Assembly (NCBI GenBank): GCA_964017235.1
Contig: OZ024927.1
Location: 22,773,160-22,837,159, forward strand
Source: Sabellastarte sp. h YS-2021
Taxonomy: Eukaryota; Annelida; Polychaeta; Sabellida; Sabellidae
Length of the DNA: 64,000 nt
Direction: 5' to 3'
A program made the position numbers and the translations under genes. The first letter of the stretch is position 1. The number at the start of each line of letters is the position of its first letter. Positions 55,400-64,000 of this stretch are shown here, piece after piece. The notes beneath the pieces are model-generated. The model did no database searches and had not been told where the DNA came from. It was given only the letters and a program-made list of their open reading frames with translations.

Positions 55400-58199
55400 A
55401 ACAGGCTAACATTTCATTTTTGAAGTACACTATCCTTCTTGCAAGCTTGAATCTCTCATTTTAAAACAAAGATAAACATAACATTCTAAACTTTGTATCA
55501 AATTTTCACTTTCTGATGACATTATTTGTAAGAAAACTGAATAGCTACAATTTGATGCAAAAGGTACATATTTGTTACGAATATCAGTATACAGACTGCA
55601 TACTGATATCAGATAATATTCATTTTCAACCCATTTTAACTTTTGTTTCAGGCAGTATGCACAAAACGTTAACTGTCTGGGAGTATTACATTGCCTACCA
55701 ACCTCAACATTTAACTTGTGGTTTACACAGCAAAATTTACTCAAGGCTACCCTAGACTTCCTTATATCAAGAATCAGGAGATATTTTTTATTTCAAATAT
55801 ACTTTTATATTTATGACAGTGGTACAGTTTGGGTAGGCTTTGAAAATCTTTGTGCTATTCTATTATTCGCCCATGAATTTATTAACATCTCCAACTCCTT
55901 GATTAACATAAGCCACACCAAGTCTGTATCTAGATAAGATGTCTTTAACCATTGACATCCAATTTTTCTTTCCATATTTACATAAATTAAATAGCATATT
56001 ATAAGTACTTTTTGGAAGACTACCATTTTCCATCATCAATAATTTAAGCCAATATTTAACACATTTGCTATAACTGACAACAAATAATGGATATCTACCA
56101 CATTCACCTAATACTACAACATTTGGTGTTCTTGGTCCCATACCTAACAGATATCGACAAAATTTAATTTGTACATTTTTAATGTCAAGATTTTATTTCC
56201 CCAAATTTCTGATGCATAAGTAAGTATCAGAGTAAAGGTTTTATCAAAAATCTCAAAAACTATATCTGGTGGTAGCCTGTGACATCTGTTTAATACAACT
56301 TTAATCATTGAAAGTGCTTTTTGAGCTTGGACACTTAGACTCCTAGATTTTTGTTTATTTGGGGTTTTACGTCGCTTTCAACACTGTACAGGTCATATCA
56401 CGACGGGTAGTTGGAAGGGCAGAGGAAACCAGTACATATAGTTCGCTAGGGTTTTGTACTGTAAACTGCTGACCAACGGCAAGCAACTACCAGCTGTAGG
56501 TTTTGACTGAAAGAACCATTTTTCATTGCTTTTTAGTATACCCCCATTTCTAAACACTATAACTTTTGTCTTGTCAACATTGACTTGCATTCCTGATATT
56601 TGGCAGAACTTTTCTAATATATTTATCTGATATGTTAGTCTCCAAACTAGGGCAGAAAACTGTGCTATATCGTCTGCATAAAACAGCATGAAAAAGTTAC
56701 AAAAATATTCATCCAGATACACACCCTAACTTCCATTTTCATAATTCATTTCTATATCCATATATAAATATATGATAAATAATAATGGGCTTAGCATGCA
56801 GCCCTAACGAGTGCCTATAATACACCTGAAGAATTCAGTTAAACCTTTACTGGTATTTATACATGCTGACAACTTTTTATACATTGACATTAATGTAGAC
56901 ATGAATTTACCAGGAACTTCTGAATGTATTAATTAATGAAACAAAATAAGATGTGGGACTCTGTCAAATGCTTTTGAAAAATGATGAAAATACAATGAAA
57001 TTTCCCTTTTTGCTTTAAATAAATATTTACTAATAATAGCTTGAAGGATAAAAATATTATCTCTTGTGCTTCTGCCTTGTCTAAAACCAATTTGTTCTTC
57101 AAACAGTATGTTATTTTCTTCAACCCATTTTTAACCTATCATTCAATATGCCAGTAAACACTTTACTTAGAACAGACAGCAATGGTATTCCTCTATAACT
57201 GTTTACTGTAATAATAGCTTTCCACCATTCCTCTGGAAAGTTTCTTGCATCAAATATACCATTGAAGATAAAAACCAAGTAAGTAATTTGTAACACTATC
57301 ATTTCCTGCCACTTTACCTGTTGGCAACTTTTTAATAAATAATTCTACTTCTGAAACTGTAAATTTACAATTCAAGTCTACTGGAGCATTTTCTTCACAA
57401 AGTTGACAATTTACTTCATGACTATCAATCTCATGTTTACATCATTTAATTTATCAACATCTAAATGCAAATCTGAATTTAGCAAGCTTTTAAAATGGTT
57501 ATACCACTCATTTCCACTTATTTGATTACTACTTTTGGATTTACTTCCAACAATAGATTTGATAAAGCTCCAAAATTCTTTTTTTTTATTTTTTTACAGT
57601 TATAATGTGCATACGTAAATTTTTCTTGTACTGTTTTTCCTTACTTATTTATGTTCGTTTGAACAATAACTTTTTAATATCCAGATTCTCTGTAAAAAGT
57701 TCTTTTTTTGATTTCAGTTCATTCATCTCCTTGTCCCAGCATTTTGGTCTACCAGGGTCTTTATGGTGCTGATCTCTGATTCTTGGTCTGTGTCGCATAT
57801 GATCTGCAGCAGATTGTAATACTCTTATAAGGATGTTAACTGCACCAGCACTGTTATTTTTCAGTACGTCATCATTAATACACTCTAGCTCAGCCATGAC
57901 AGATTGTTTTGTTAAATTTTCAAAAACAATTTTAAGCCAGCTCTAGTCCAAAGAAATTTGACTCGATCACTGTAGTTGTAAGAACGATCACTATTGTGCT
58001 CCACAACACAATTACCTAATTTAAATGAACATCTTATAGGTAAATGCACACTGGATGAAAATTGTTCAGCAATAACTTCAAGTCTGGCAACCTTCTTAAA
58101 CAACTGGGTTGATATAATACAGTAGTCAACAACACTTGCTCCTCTTGGTGTAATACCTGTTAGATGTCCTTCTTCATCTCCTGCCACATGCCCATTTGT
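55400..58199 (-). pseudogene. second LINE relic (clade unassigned), split by a SINE and the Ngaro-like element
   Basis: Minus-strand order. The endonuclease part begins at the insertion edge 58199 (HVAGDEEGHLTGITPRGASV, VVDYCIIST) and runs to 57912. A linker follows (57897-57649). RT has EEWWKAIIT, NSYRGIPLLSVLSKVFTGI, EQIGFRQGRSTRDN, GCMLSPLLF and the catalytic YADDIAQFS (56680 region). The C-terminus has SKCVKYWLKLL, YRLGVAYVNQGVGD and EVGRQCNTPRQLTFCAYC (55744-55430). Multiple stops. The 5' part (rest of the endonuclease and anything upstream) must lie beyond the right edge of the window. Confidence 0.85.
56353..56493 (-). mobile_element. 5'-truncated family A SINE inside the LINE RT region
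   Basis: Minus-strand reading gives gtagttgcttgccgttggtc, agtttacagtacaaaaccct, tatgtactggtttcctctgc, tgatatgacctgtacagtgt and aaaccccaaataaa, the 3' two-thirds of the family A SINE. It interrupts the LINE frame after EKWFFQSKPT. Confidence 0.88.
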
Positions 58200-58708
58200 A
58201 CAGTCCCCAACCCCCCAAGACAGTGATACAACTACTGCGGGTACCATTTATTAATACATAATTAATAATTATAAAAATTAAAAAATAATACAATACTAAT
58301 ACTAAAGTATGTACAGATCAGATAAAATAGATACATAAAAGTTCTTGATGTAAAGTTCAGTTCATATATAGATGTAACATAATTAATACTAAAGAGAGGC
58401 TGCATGAAATTACTTGAAGCAGCCAAATTATATGCACATTCACTACAAATGTATTGACAGTGAGTTTGACCTTAATTTGACCTTGGGGGTGAACTTCGAC
58501 CCCAGCAGAAGGGGGGGAATGCCAAAAAACAAAACATGGGACAGACAGGGTTGACCATGAAATATGCAGAATTTTTTACTAAGGTCAGAGCAAAGGCCCC
58601 CCTAGGCTGCAGAAGAGGAAGTGACCCCCCAAGTTTACATGAAAATTTAGCTAAAAAAGTTGTGAATGAATAAACTGAGATATGATATGCAAATGATTAA
58701 TCCCACCC
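58200..58708 (-). repeat. B2 terminal direct repeat
   Basis: 509 bp from acagtccccaacccccca to cccaccc. Same sense as B1 at 59049-59557, with five substitutions between them. Outer boundary of the element. Confidence 0.93.
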
Positions 58709-59048
58709 TACTGATGTAACAATTTTTTAAAGAAAAATTAACCATGAGGGAGGGAGGGAGGGAAAATATTTCATAATGTTCATCCTTCAAATATCAAGTT
58801 CAAAGTGAAGGCTTAGATTTAAGAACATAAAGGGTTACATGGGGAACCAATGAAATTAAAGTGTTATGACTGGGCGCCTAGAAACTGAGCTATGGTTTCT
58901 AGGAACCCAGAAATGTGTCACAAGGGTCAAGCCCCAAGCACTTTCAGACTGGTACCCATATTACCAAGAAACTTTCCTAGAACTTTTAAGCAGCAAGTGG
59001 GCCTTGGGGGGGAGGACTGACACCCGGGTCGCCCAAACAACCCAAGCG
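58709..59048 (-). repeat. A2 terminal segment with hairpin and G4 motif
   Basis: 340 bp between the B repeats. It contains GGGAGGGAGGGAGGG (58748-58762, + strand; C-rich in element sense) and a hairpin CCTAGAAAC-(9 nt)-GTTTCTAGG at 58877-58903. By analogy with PAT/Ngaro elements an A1 copy should lie upstream of gag, outside the window. Confidence 0.75.
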
Positions 59049-59557
59049 ACAGTCCCCAACCCCCCAAGACAGTGATACAACTACTGCGGGTACCATTTAT
59101 TAATACATAATTAATAATTATAAAAATTTAAAAATAATACAATACTAATACTAAAGTATGTACAGATCAGATAAAATAGATACATAAAAGTTATTGATGT
59201 AAAGTTCAGTTCATATATAGATGTAACATAATTAATACTAAAGAGAGGCTGCATGAAATTACTTGAGGCAGCTAAATTATATGCACATTCACTACAAATG
59301 TATTGACAGTGAGTTTGACCTTAATTTGACCTTGGGGGTGAACTTCGACCCCAGCAGAAGGGGGGGAATGCCAAAAAACAAAACATGGGACAGACAGGGT
59401 TGACCATGAAATATGCAGAATTTTTTACTAAGGTCAGAGCAAAGGCCCCCCTAGGCTGCAGAAGAGGAAGTGACCCCCCAAGTTTACATGAAAATTTAGC
59501 TAAAAAAGTTGTGAATGAATAAACTGAGATATGATATGCAAATGAATAATCCCACCC
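59049..59557 (-). repeat. B1 direct repeat
   Basis: 509 bp, 99% identical to 58200-58708. It begins 26 bp after the end of the tyrosine recombinase gene. Confidence 0.93.
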
Positions 59558-59583
59558 AACCCAACCATAGTGGTAGGAGACAT

Positions 59584-60552
59584 TTATAAGGCATTTATGG
59601 TATCAGCAAGAGTAGAGGCAAGATTTTCACCAGAAGAGTGATCAGAATAAATGTATTTCCAGACACAGTCCGAGGACCATGTCCCATGTCGCTTTATATC
59701 CTGAATAGGAACATGAGATGCATGTGCAAATGTAGCCCCAGACCTTCTAAAATCATGGAAGGTATGATATGAGGAACTGAAACCCAAGGCCAAATTAATG
59801 GATTTGAGGGTCTTTCTAACCCTGGAGTCCGTAAGTGGGATCCAACCTTGAGAGGTTCTTATCTGGAACAATGAAGTGGAAGAAGACATGGGATATAATT
59901 TGTAAAGTGATTTGAGAGCCTTATGAGGACAGAGGAGTGAATTTTTTAACCTGGGAAGGGTTATGCATTGAACTTTATCTCTGGTTTGATTGGTTTTGGT
60001 CCATTTAATAAGTACTTTAACGAATTTTTTGGTGAAGAAGATGTCTTCCCCTGTCAAATGCCTAGTGAAATCAAAACTTGCGATAGCATGAGGGGCTAAG
60101 TTTGACAGCCTTAAAAAGGCAAAAAAGCCCATGAGAAAAATGGATCTATAAACTGTGCCAAAGGGGATGTTATTGCATGTAGCTGAAATATCAGCTAATT
60201 TTTGTATAGTGATGATGTTGTGAGACCTCAGGGACATTGGTCGAGTTATCTTCAGAGCTTTGATAAAATATTTGATCTTAGGATGTTGCACAACAGTATA
60301 AGGCAAATCATACAGTATAAAATTGGCCTTTATGGCTGAAACATAATTTTCAATCATACATACAGAACAATGATTAAGTACCAAGCATTCTAGAAACGAC
60401 AAGATAACTTTAGTGTCCACATTTGACAATTGACACTGACAAAATATGCAGAAAGCCACAAAGATCTTGAACATTGAGGAATATGCACTCCTTGTCTTGG
60501 GTCGAAATGCTTGGTGAAGTCTTGAAGATGCACTAGCAGACAATGACGTCAT
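59584..60552 (-). CDS. tyrosine recombinase of the Ngaro-like element
   Basis: Open frame of 322 aa that would integrate the circular DNA copy of the element. N-terminal core-binding part (residues 10-110: SRLHQAFRPKTRSAY, ENYVSAIKANF). The catalytic part has R148 (GFFAFLRLSN), H266-x-x-R269 (FHDFRRSGAT), H289 (RHGTW) and Tyr at 300 (VWKYIYSD; Y302 is an alternative), so the full R-H-R-H-Y set is present. ATG 60552 lies 92 nt after the RT stop, in another frame, so a separate mRNA or re-initiation is needed. The best preserved recombinase in the window. Confidence 0.9.
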   Translation of the reverse strand: MTSLSASASSRLHQAFRPKTRSAYSSMFKIFVAFCIFCQCQLSNVDTKVILSFLECLVLNHCSVCMIENYVSAIKANFILYDLPYTVVQHPKIKYFIKALKITRPMSLRSHNIITIQKLADISATCNNIPFGTVYRSIFLMGFFAFLRLSNLAPHAIASFDFTRHLTGEDIFFTKKFVKVLIKWTKTNQTRDKVQCITLPRLKNSLLCPHKALKSLYKLYPMSSSTSLFQIRTSQGWIPLTDSRVRKTLKSINLALGFSSSYHTFHDFRRSGATFAHASHVPIQDIKRHGTWSSDCVWKYIYSDHSSGENLASTLADTINAL

Positions 60553-60644
60553 AGCCTCAGTTTCTGGAAAACAAAGTGTAGCATCTTAGGTATCTCAAAA
60601 CAATTGCCTTAGGACCCTGCCTACTATACCATGAACTGTTAACA

Positions 60645-63263
60645 CTAAAAATGACCACTACTGCACATAGTATGATAACAATATGATATGATTACAATGT
60701 CCAGTAGTTCATGTGATACATTCAGCCATATTGGTTTTGCAAAGTACCTATGTAACACCTGCCACTGCTGTGGACTGCCCTGCCATCTGGATAGGATGTC
60801 TGCTACTACATTATTTACCCCTTGTATGTGTACATAATGCAAATCTGTATCATTTCCGGCTGCAAGGTACCAGATGTTCCTTGCACAGGCCCCCAGATAT
60901 GGATCACGAGTTTTGCCTGTCTTCAGTACCGACACTACTGCCTCATTATCACACTGAATGAGTACCTTTCGCGACGACCACTGACGATGAAACAATCTGA
61001 GTGCAAGTAAAATATTCACCATCTCGAGGTGAACTATGGTCCAGTTCCGGTAACCCCTGACAATTGGGAGGTGATACACCAGATCACCTGACCGACCCCC
61101 AAAACCCGTCAAACAGGCGTCAATTTCAACTGTGACGTCCACTGGCCTGTGGTCATAAAGTGACGTACCATTGTATTGTGGCAAAAATTTAGCAAACCAT
61201 CTTAGGTCCCTCTTGAAGTCAGGAGTCAGGGAGACTTGTTGACGCATATGAGCAGATCTTAACAGATCCAACATTCTGTTCAAGAAAACGCGCGCAGGTC
61301 TGACGCATTTGTGGACGTATAAGAGGAGACCTAAGATGGATTGCAGCTGACGTTTTGACGCAACGTCTTTGCTGAGCCAAGTATGAACCGTTTGCGTAAC
61401 GTCACGCAGCTTTTCAGGGGGTATAGAAATTGTACCACGCACTGTATCAATAAGCACGCCCAGGCACGTCACTTGCGTCGAGGGGGGAACGAGTTTGTTC
61501 TGGCTGATACTGAGGCCCAACCGGGCCATAAGGTCAGTGAGGGTAGCGTAAGATGCAGACGCAACGCTGGGAACGCCCATGCCCACGTAATCGTCTATGT
61601 AGTCAATGATGGTGAAACCTTTTTGACGCATGATATATCTGACGCCGTCGCTCAGACGCTGGAAGATCTGGCTCCCGTGAGTGTCTACGTAATGGCCCTC
61701 CCATTCAAGACCTAAAAGATCAAAATCACCAGGATCCACCTTGACGTGACGGAACGCACGCGAGACGTCAACCTTGTAGATGTGAGCGCCACGTCCTAGC
61801 TTGACCAGTTCATTGGTTATATCATCGACTGTGGGAAAGGTTAAGACAAATTCACTATCTAGATAAGAGTTCTTATCTATGCCAGCATTGACAGATGCAC
61901 CTAGTGGCCAACTTAAGTCAACTATGACCCTACGCCGACTGGAGTTAGGTTTTGGCCTGGTCATAAAGGGGGAGCTGTGACCCAAGGGAATTGGTTTCTC
62001 TTTGAATGGACCCAGAATGGCGTCAAACTTGGTTTCCTCTTGTATATATGCATTAATGTCAGCTGGGAACTGTGTAGCCGATTTATAATTGCCCTTTTCT
62101 GATCTGAGGGGACAGTTCCTGTTGAAATCCAAAGGGAACCCAAATTCAATTAGGTGTAATACCTGTTGGTCCCAATATTGGGCTAATTCCTGCTTCCAGA
62201 CATTTACATTCAATTGTGATTTGACGGGTATTCTGACGCCCATATAATTAGGGACCCCCGACTGTCTAACCAAATGATGAAGTTGCAACAAAGGTATGTC
62301 ACTGGCCATATTCGCCCTACATTTATCTGGCATTACTTGTTCATCAAGAGGGACAAAGCCGAAATTAAATTGGGACTGGTCCCGCCATTTTTTGTGAATG
62401 GCTGTATTGACATCTGAAATTGAACTCTTGTTGAATTGGTGAACATGTAGAATTGAATTGGCAAATTTGTCCTCAATACCCGTGTAATTGATGTCAAAAA
62501 TAGGTGTGAATTCCAAATCTGGCCCTTTGGCGTCGTTCACACTACCCCGAGCGTCATTGTGTCTCTGTGGCATGTCTTGGGAATTCAAACCCTTGCCCAG
62601 AACGGATATGACATTAGCTGGGAGAGCGTCACCAATACGACGGTCCGATTCATTTGCAGTTTTTGATTCAACTGTGGGAGATTTTTTAACCTCAACCATG
62701 ACTTTGACACCTGTATCTGTATTCATTACATCCATGCTGTTCACGGATGTGACTTCATTAACTTTGTCACTGGTGGGACTGAACCCACCCCTGACATTTT
62801 TACAACTTAGCATTTTTTTATGCAGGTCAACTACCTTGACCTCACACGCCTGCTCATTATCACACACAGTTGGGACTTTTGGGTTTTTTCCCCAAATTAC
62901 CCTACCTTGTACTGACTGACTAACGTGTTTACAATTTTTTACATTTTTTGACTTCTTAGCCATCAAGGCATCAACTTGCCTGGGGTTAACTTTTGAACTG
63001 TAGATAAATCTAGTAAAGTAAACATTGTTACTGTTGTTACCAGGCAAACAAGCATCAGTAGTACAAGTTTTTTCTTTACAAGTTACTTCCTGGGCTTTGA
63101 CGTCAGCCCCCTTCAAGTTACAAGCTTGTACATTTTTTACATCAGTACAGCTGCCCCATCCTAGTGATGGACAGCTGTATGTTCGTTTTTTGTTTGATTT
63201 TTGTTGGTACAGTTCTTTTCCGAATGATTGAGGTGTTTTCCATTGGTCAAGCAGAAAGCACAA
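60645..63263 (-). CDS. RT-RNase H of the Ngaro-like element, expressed by -1 frameshift, LPFG lost
   Basis: Open frame of 872 codons entered from gag; its first codon is not an ATG. Residues 1-330 are a Lys/Asn-rich linker with several Cys. RT follows about 380-640: RRRVIVDLSW, YKVDVSRAFRHVKVDPGDFD (first Asp), YIDDY at 555-559 and QNKLVPP. RNase H is about 705-830: EIDACLTGFG, IVHLEMVN, IQCDNEAVV and NNVVADILSRW. Between HYVDT and HGSQIFQR (about residue 528) the block that reads CMLPFGFR in the copy at 3.2 kb is missing, an in-frame loss of about 7 codons. That removes the nearly invariant LPFG motif, so the polymerase is probably dead although the frame is open. The only in-frame Met candidate is at about residue 101 (MAKKSKN), downstream of the overlap. 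Confidence 0.9.
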   Translation of the reverse strand: MCFLLDQWKTPQSFGKELYQQKSNKKRTYSCPSLGWGSCTDVKNVQACNLKGADVKAQEVTCKEKTCTTDACLPGNNSNNVYFTRFIYSSKVNPRQVDALMAKKSKNVKNCKHVSQSVQGRVIWGKNPKVPTVCDNEQACEVKVVDLHKKMLSCKNVRGGFSPTSDKVNEVTSVNSMDVMNTDTGVKVMVEVKKSPTVESKTANESDRRIGDALPANVISVLGKGLNSQDMPQRHNDARGSVNDAKGPDLEFTPIFDINYTGIEDKFANSILHVHQFNKSSISDVNTAIHKKWRDQSQFNFGFVPLDEQVMPDKCRANMASDIPLLQLHHLVRQSGVPNYMGVRIPVKSQLNVNVWKQELAQYWDQQVLHLIEFGFPLDFNRNCPLRSEKGNYKSATQFPADINAYIQEETKFDAILGPFKEKPIPLGHSSPFMTRPKPNSSRRRVIVDLSWPLGASVNAGIDKNSYLDSEFVLTFPTVDDITNELVKLGRGAHIYKVDVSRAFRHVKVDPGDFDLLGLEWEGHYVDTHGSQIFQRLSDGVRYIMRQKGFTIIDYIDDYVGMGVPSVASASYATLTDLMARLGLSISQNKLVPPSTQVTCLGVLIDTVRGTISIPPEKLRDVTQTVHTWLSKDVASKRQLQSILGLLLYVHKCVRPARVFLNRMLDLLRSAHMRQQVSLTPDFKRDLRWFAKFLPQYNGTSLYDHRPVDVTVEIDACLTGFGGRSGDLVYHLPIVRGYRNWTIVHLEMVNILLALRLFHRQWSSRKVLIQCDNEAVVSVLKTGKTRDPYLGACARNIWYLAAGNDTDLHYVHIQGVNNVVADILSRWQGSPQQWQVLHRYFAKPIWLNVSHELLDIVIISYCYHTMCSSGHF
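63146..63191 (-). promoter_or_regulatory. -1 ribosomal frameshift signal between gag and RT-RNase H
   Basis: Minus strand: slippery heptamer A AAA AAC (63191-63185), split exactly as X-XXY-YYZ in the gag frame (ACA AAA AAC). After a 5-nt spacer (GAACA) comes a stem: TACAGCTG, T, CCATC, loop ACTAG, GATGG, GG, CAGCTGTA (63179-63146). The gag stop TAG sits in and beside the loop (63163-63161). The -1 frame leads straight into the RT-RNase H frame. Confidence 0.85.
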
Positions 63264-63982
63264 ATGTGTCTGTGTAACTTCCCATTGGTCTCATGATCTC
63301 TTGGAAACGTACAATTATTGGTCTGAAAGTTCTTACAGAACCAAGGTTTTTTGGTCTCATTTTTCCCCCAATTTTGCTTACTTTGGACGTGTTTTTGGGC
63401 ATGAGCTCTACGTATACGATCAATATGATCACTATCTTCCCAGTGGAGTGAGCCCCTCTCCATCTCACATAATAATACGGCATGTGCCGCCTTCGCCCCT
63501 TGCCAGGAAAAATCCGTGGCATCTTCCATCAAATCTGATAAGTATGAAATCATGATATCCCTACGCCCCCTATCATTTTCCTCTAAGACATTCCTACAAA
63601 AACCCTGCACCCACTGTGTCAATGATAGTTGGTCGTAATTCATACGTTGTCTAGTGGCTCCCCCTAGGATAGCTTCATGTGGCCAGTTTACTTTGTGCTT
63701 GACCTGTATGTCAAAATTTCCACCTCTCTGAGATTTGAACTTAGGGGTATCTTTACCTGTAGCTTGTGAACTCTGTTCTAGATCTTTTAATATTTTATCT
63801 ACACTCATCTGTAATGAACTAGATCTAAGCATTTGCAAACTGGGACTATCACTTTCATCCGAAGATGAGGAGTCAGTAAAAACCCTAGCCTTTTTGTGTT
63901 TTTTACTGGACTTGATACTTTGAAGGAAACTGTCACTACTTAACTTGGATGTTGGAGTAGATCTGTCCGTTGTCGTCTCCAT
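63161..63982 (-). CDS. gag of the Ngaro-like element
   Basis: 273 aa from ATG 63982. Ser-rich N-terminus (DSSSSDESDSP), then the conserved core FKSQRGGNFDI, KVNWPHEAILGG, MNYDQLSLTQWVQGFCRNV, LMEDATDFSWQGAKAAHAVL and DHIDRIRRAHAQKHV. A zinc-binding C-terminal region follows (WFCKNFQTNNCTFPRDH...HRHICAFC...HSEKNC). It would form the RNA-packaging particle. The last 34 codons overlap the RT frame and contain the slippery site. Relatives at 5825-4826 and 36180-35575 are decayed. Confidence 0.9.
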   Translation of the reverse strand: METTTDRSTPTSKLSSDSFLQSIKSSKKHKKARVFTDSSSSDESDSPSLQMLRSSSLQMSVDKILKDLEQSSQATGKDTPKFKSQRGGNFDIQVKHKVNWPHEAILGGATRQRMNYDQLSLTQWVQGFCRNVLEENDRGRRDIMISYLSDLMEDATDFSWQGAKAAHAVLLCEMERGSLHWEDSDHIDRIRRAHAQKHVQSKQNWGKNETKKPWFCKNFQTNNCTFPRDHETNGKLHRHICAFCLTNGKHLNHSEKNCTNKNQTKNEHTAVHH

Positions 63983-64000
63983 CCGGTGCTCTACCTTGTC

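Larger units (their letters stand above)
58200..64000 (-). mobile_element. young Ngaro-like (tyrosine-recombinase) retroelement, 5' end outside window
   Basis: Minus-strand order: gag (63982-63161), -1 overlapping RT-RNase H (63263-60645), tyrosine recombinase (60552-59584), then a terminal region B1 (59557-59049), A2 (59048-58709), B2 (58708-58200). B1 and B2 are both 509 bp and differ at 5 positions (99% identity). This split-direct-repeat arrangement (A1-ORFs-B1-A2-B2) is that of PAT/Ngaro elements. A1 is expected just beyond the right edge. The insertion cuts a LINE at 58199/58200. Confidence 0.92.

Noticed and set aside
59049-59557. LTR pair (58200-58708 and 59049-59557) of an LTR retrotransposon
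   Set aside because: Both copies lie on the same side of the genes and the element encodes a tyrosine recombinase, so they are split direct repeats of the PAT/Ngaro type.
62488-62919. 143-codon plus-strand ORF, and 61383-61715
   Set aside because: Shadows of the RT-RNase H frame on the other strand.

Overview
The window looks like nuclear DNA of a metazoan, most likely a lophotrochozoan and probably a bivalve mollusc. It is AT-rich, has spliced genes with GT-AG introns, two lengsin-like (glutamine-synthetase-fold) genes, tRNA- and 5S-derived SINEs with short 3' tails, and many invertebrate-type transposons. The species cannot be named from the sequence alone.

Only three host genes are convincing. 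Two two-exon lengsin-like paralogues face each other tail to tail (8.5-12.5 kb on +, 19.6-16.6 kb on -). Each encodes 449 residues with an identical intron position and phase. A small secreted VWC-type cysteine-rich protein (34.7-38.5 kb, +) has a TATA box, a signal peptide and one 3.4 kb intron. Everything else is repeats, and the introns are also filled with them.

Layout. 0.9-5.8 kb: a decayed gag / RT-RNase H / tyrosine recombinase retroelement (DIRS/Ngaro group, -). 5.8-8.5 kb: gene-free, with tandem duplications. 8.5-19.6 kb: lengsin pair with MITEs and SINEs between and inside them. 23.9-28.7 kb: a full-length but inactivated RNase H-bearing LINE flanked by a 14-bp target duplication. 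29-32.3 kb: SINEs and two L2/CR1-like LINE tails. 34.6-38.8 kb: VWC gene, whose intron holds a third DIRS-type gag relic and a 5S-derived SINE. 39.1-39.9 kb: three SINE families side by side.

40.8-64 kb is a stack of nested insertions. A half PIF/Harbinger element (40.8-43.7) is followed by a Gypsy element (44.2-55.3), which is split by a complete PIF/Harbinger element (48.9-53.7) and by an L2-like LINE (53.85-54.9). Next comes a second LINE (55.4-58.2, -), split by a SINE and, inside its endonuclease region, by a young Ngaro-like element (58.2 kb to beyond the right edge).

Two things stand out. First, the two PIF/Harbinger elements carry histone-mRNA-type 3' stem-loops (loop TTTC, followed by ACC and a conserved purine-rich downstream block) just after both their transposase and MADF genes. 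This suggests they borrow replication-dependent histone 3'-end formation. Second, the young Ngaro-like element has a textbook -1 frameshift signal (A AAA AAC, 5-nt spacer, strong hairpin containing the gag stop) joining gag to RT-RNase H. Its RT frame is open but has lost the LPFG motif.
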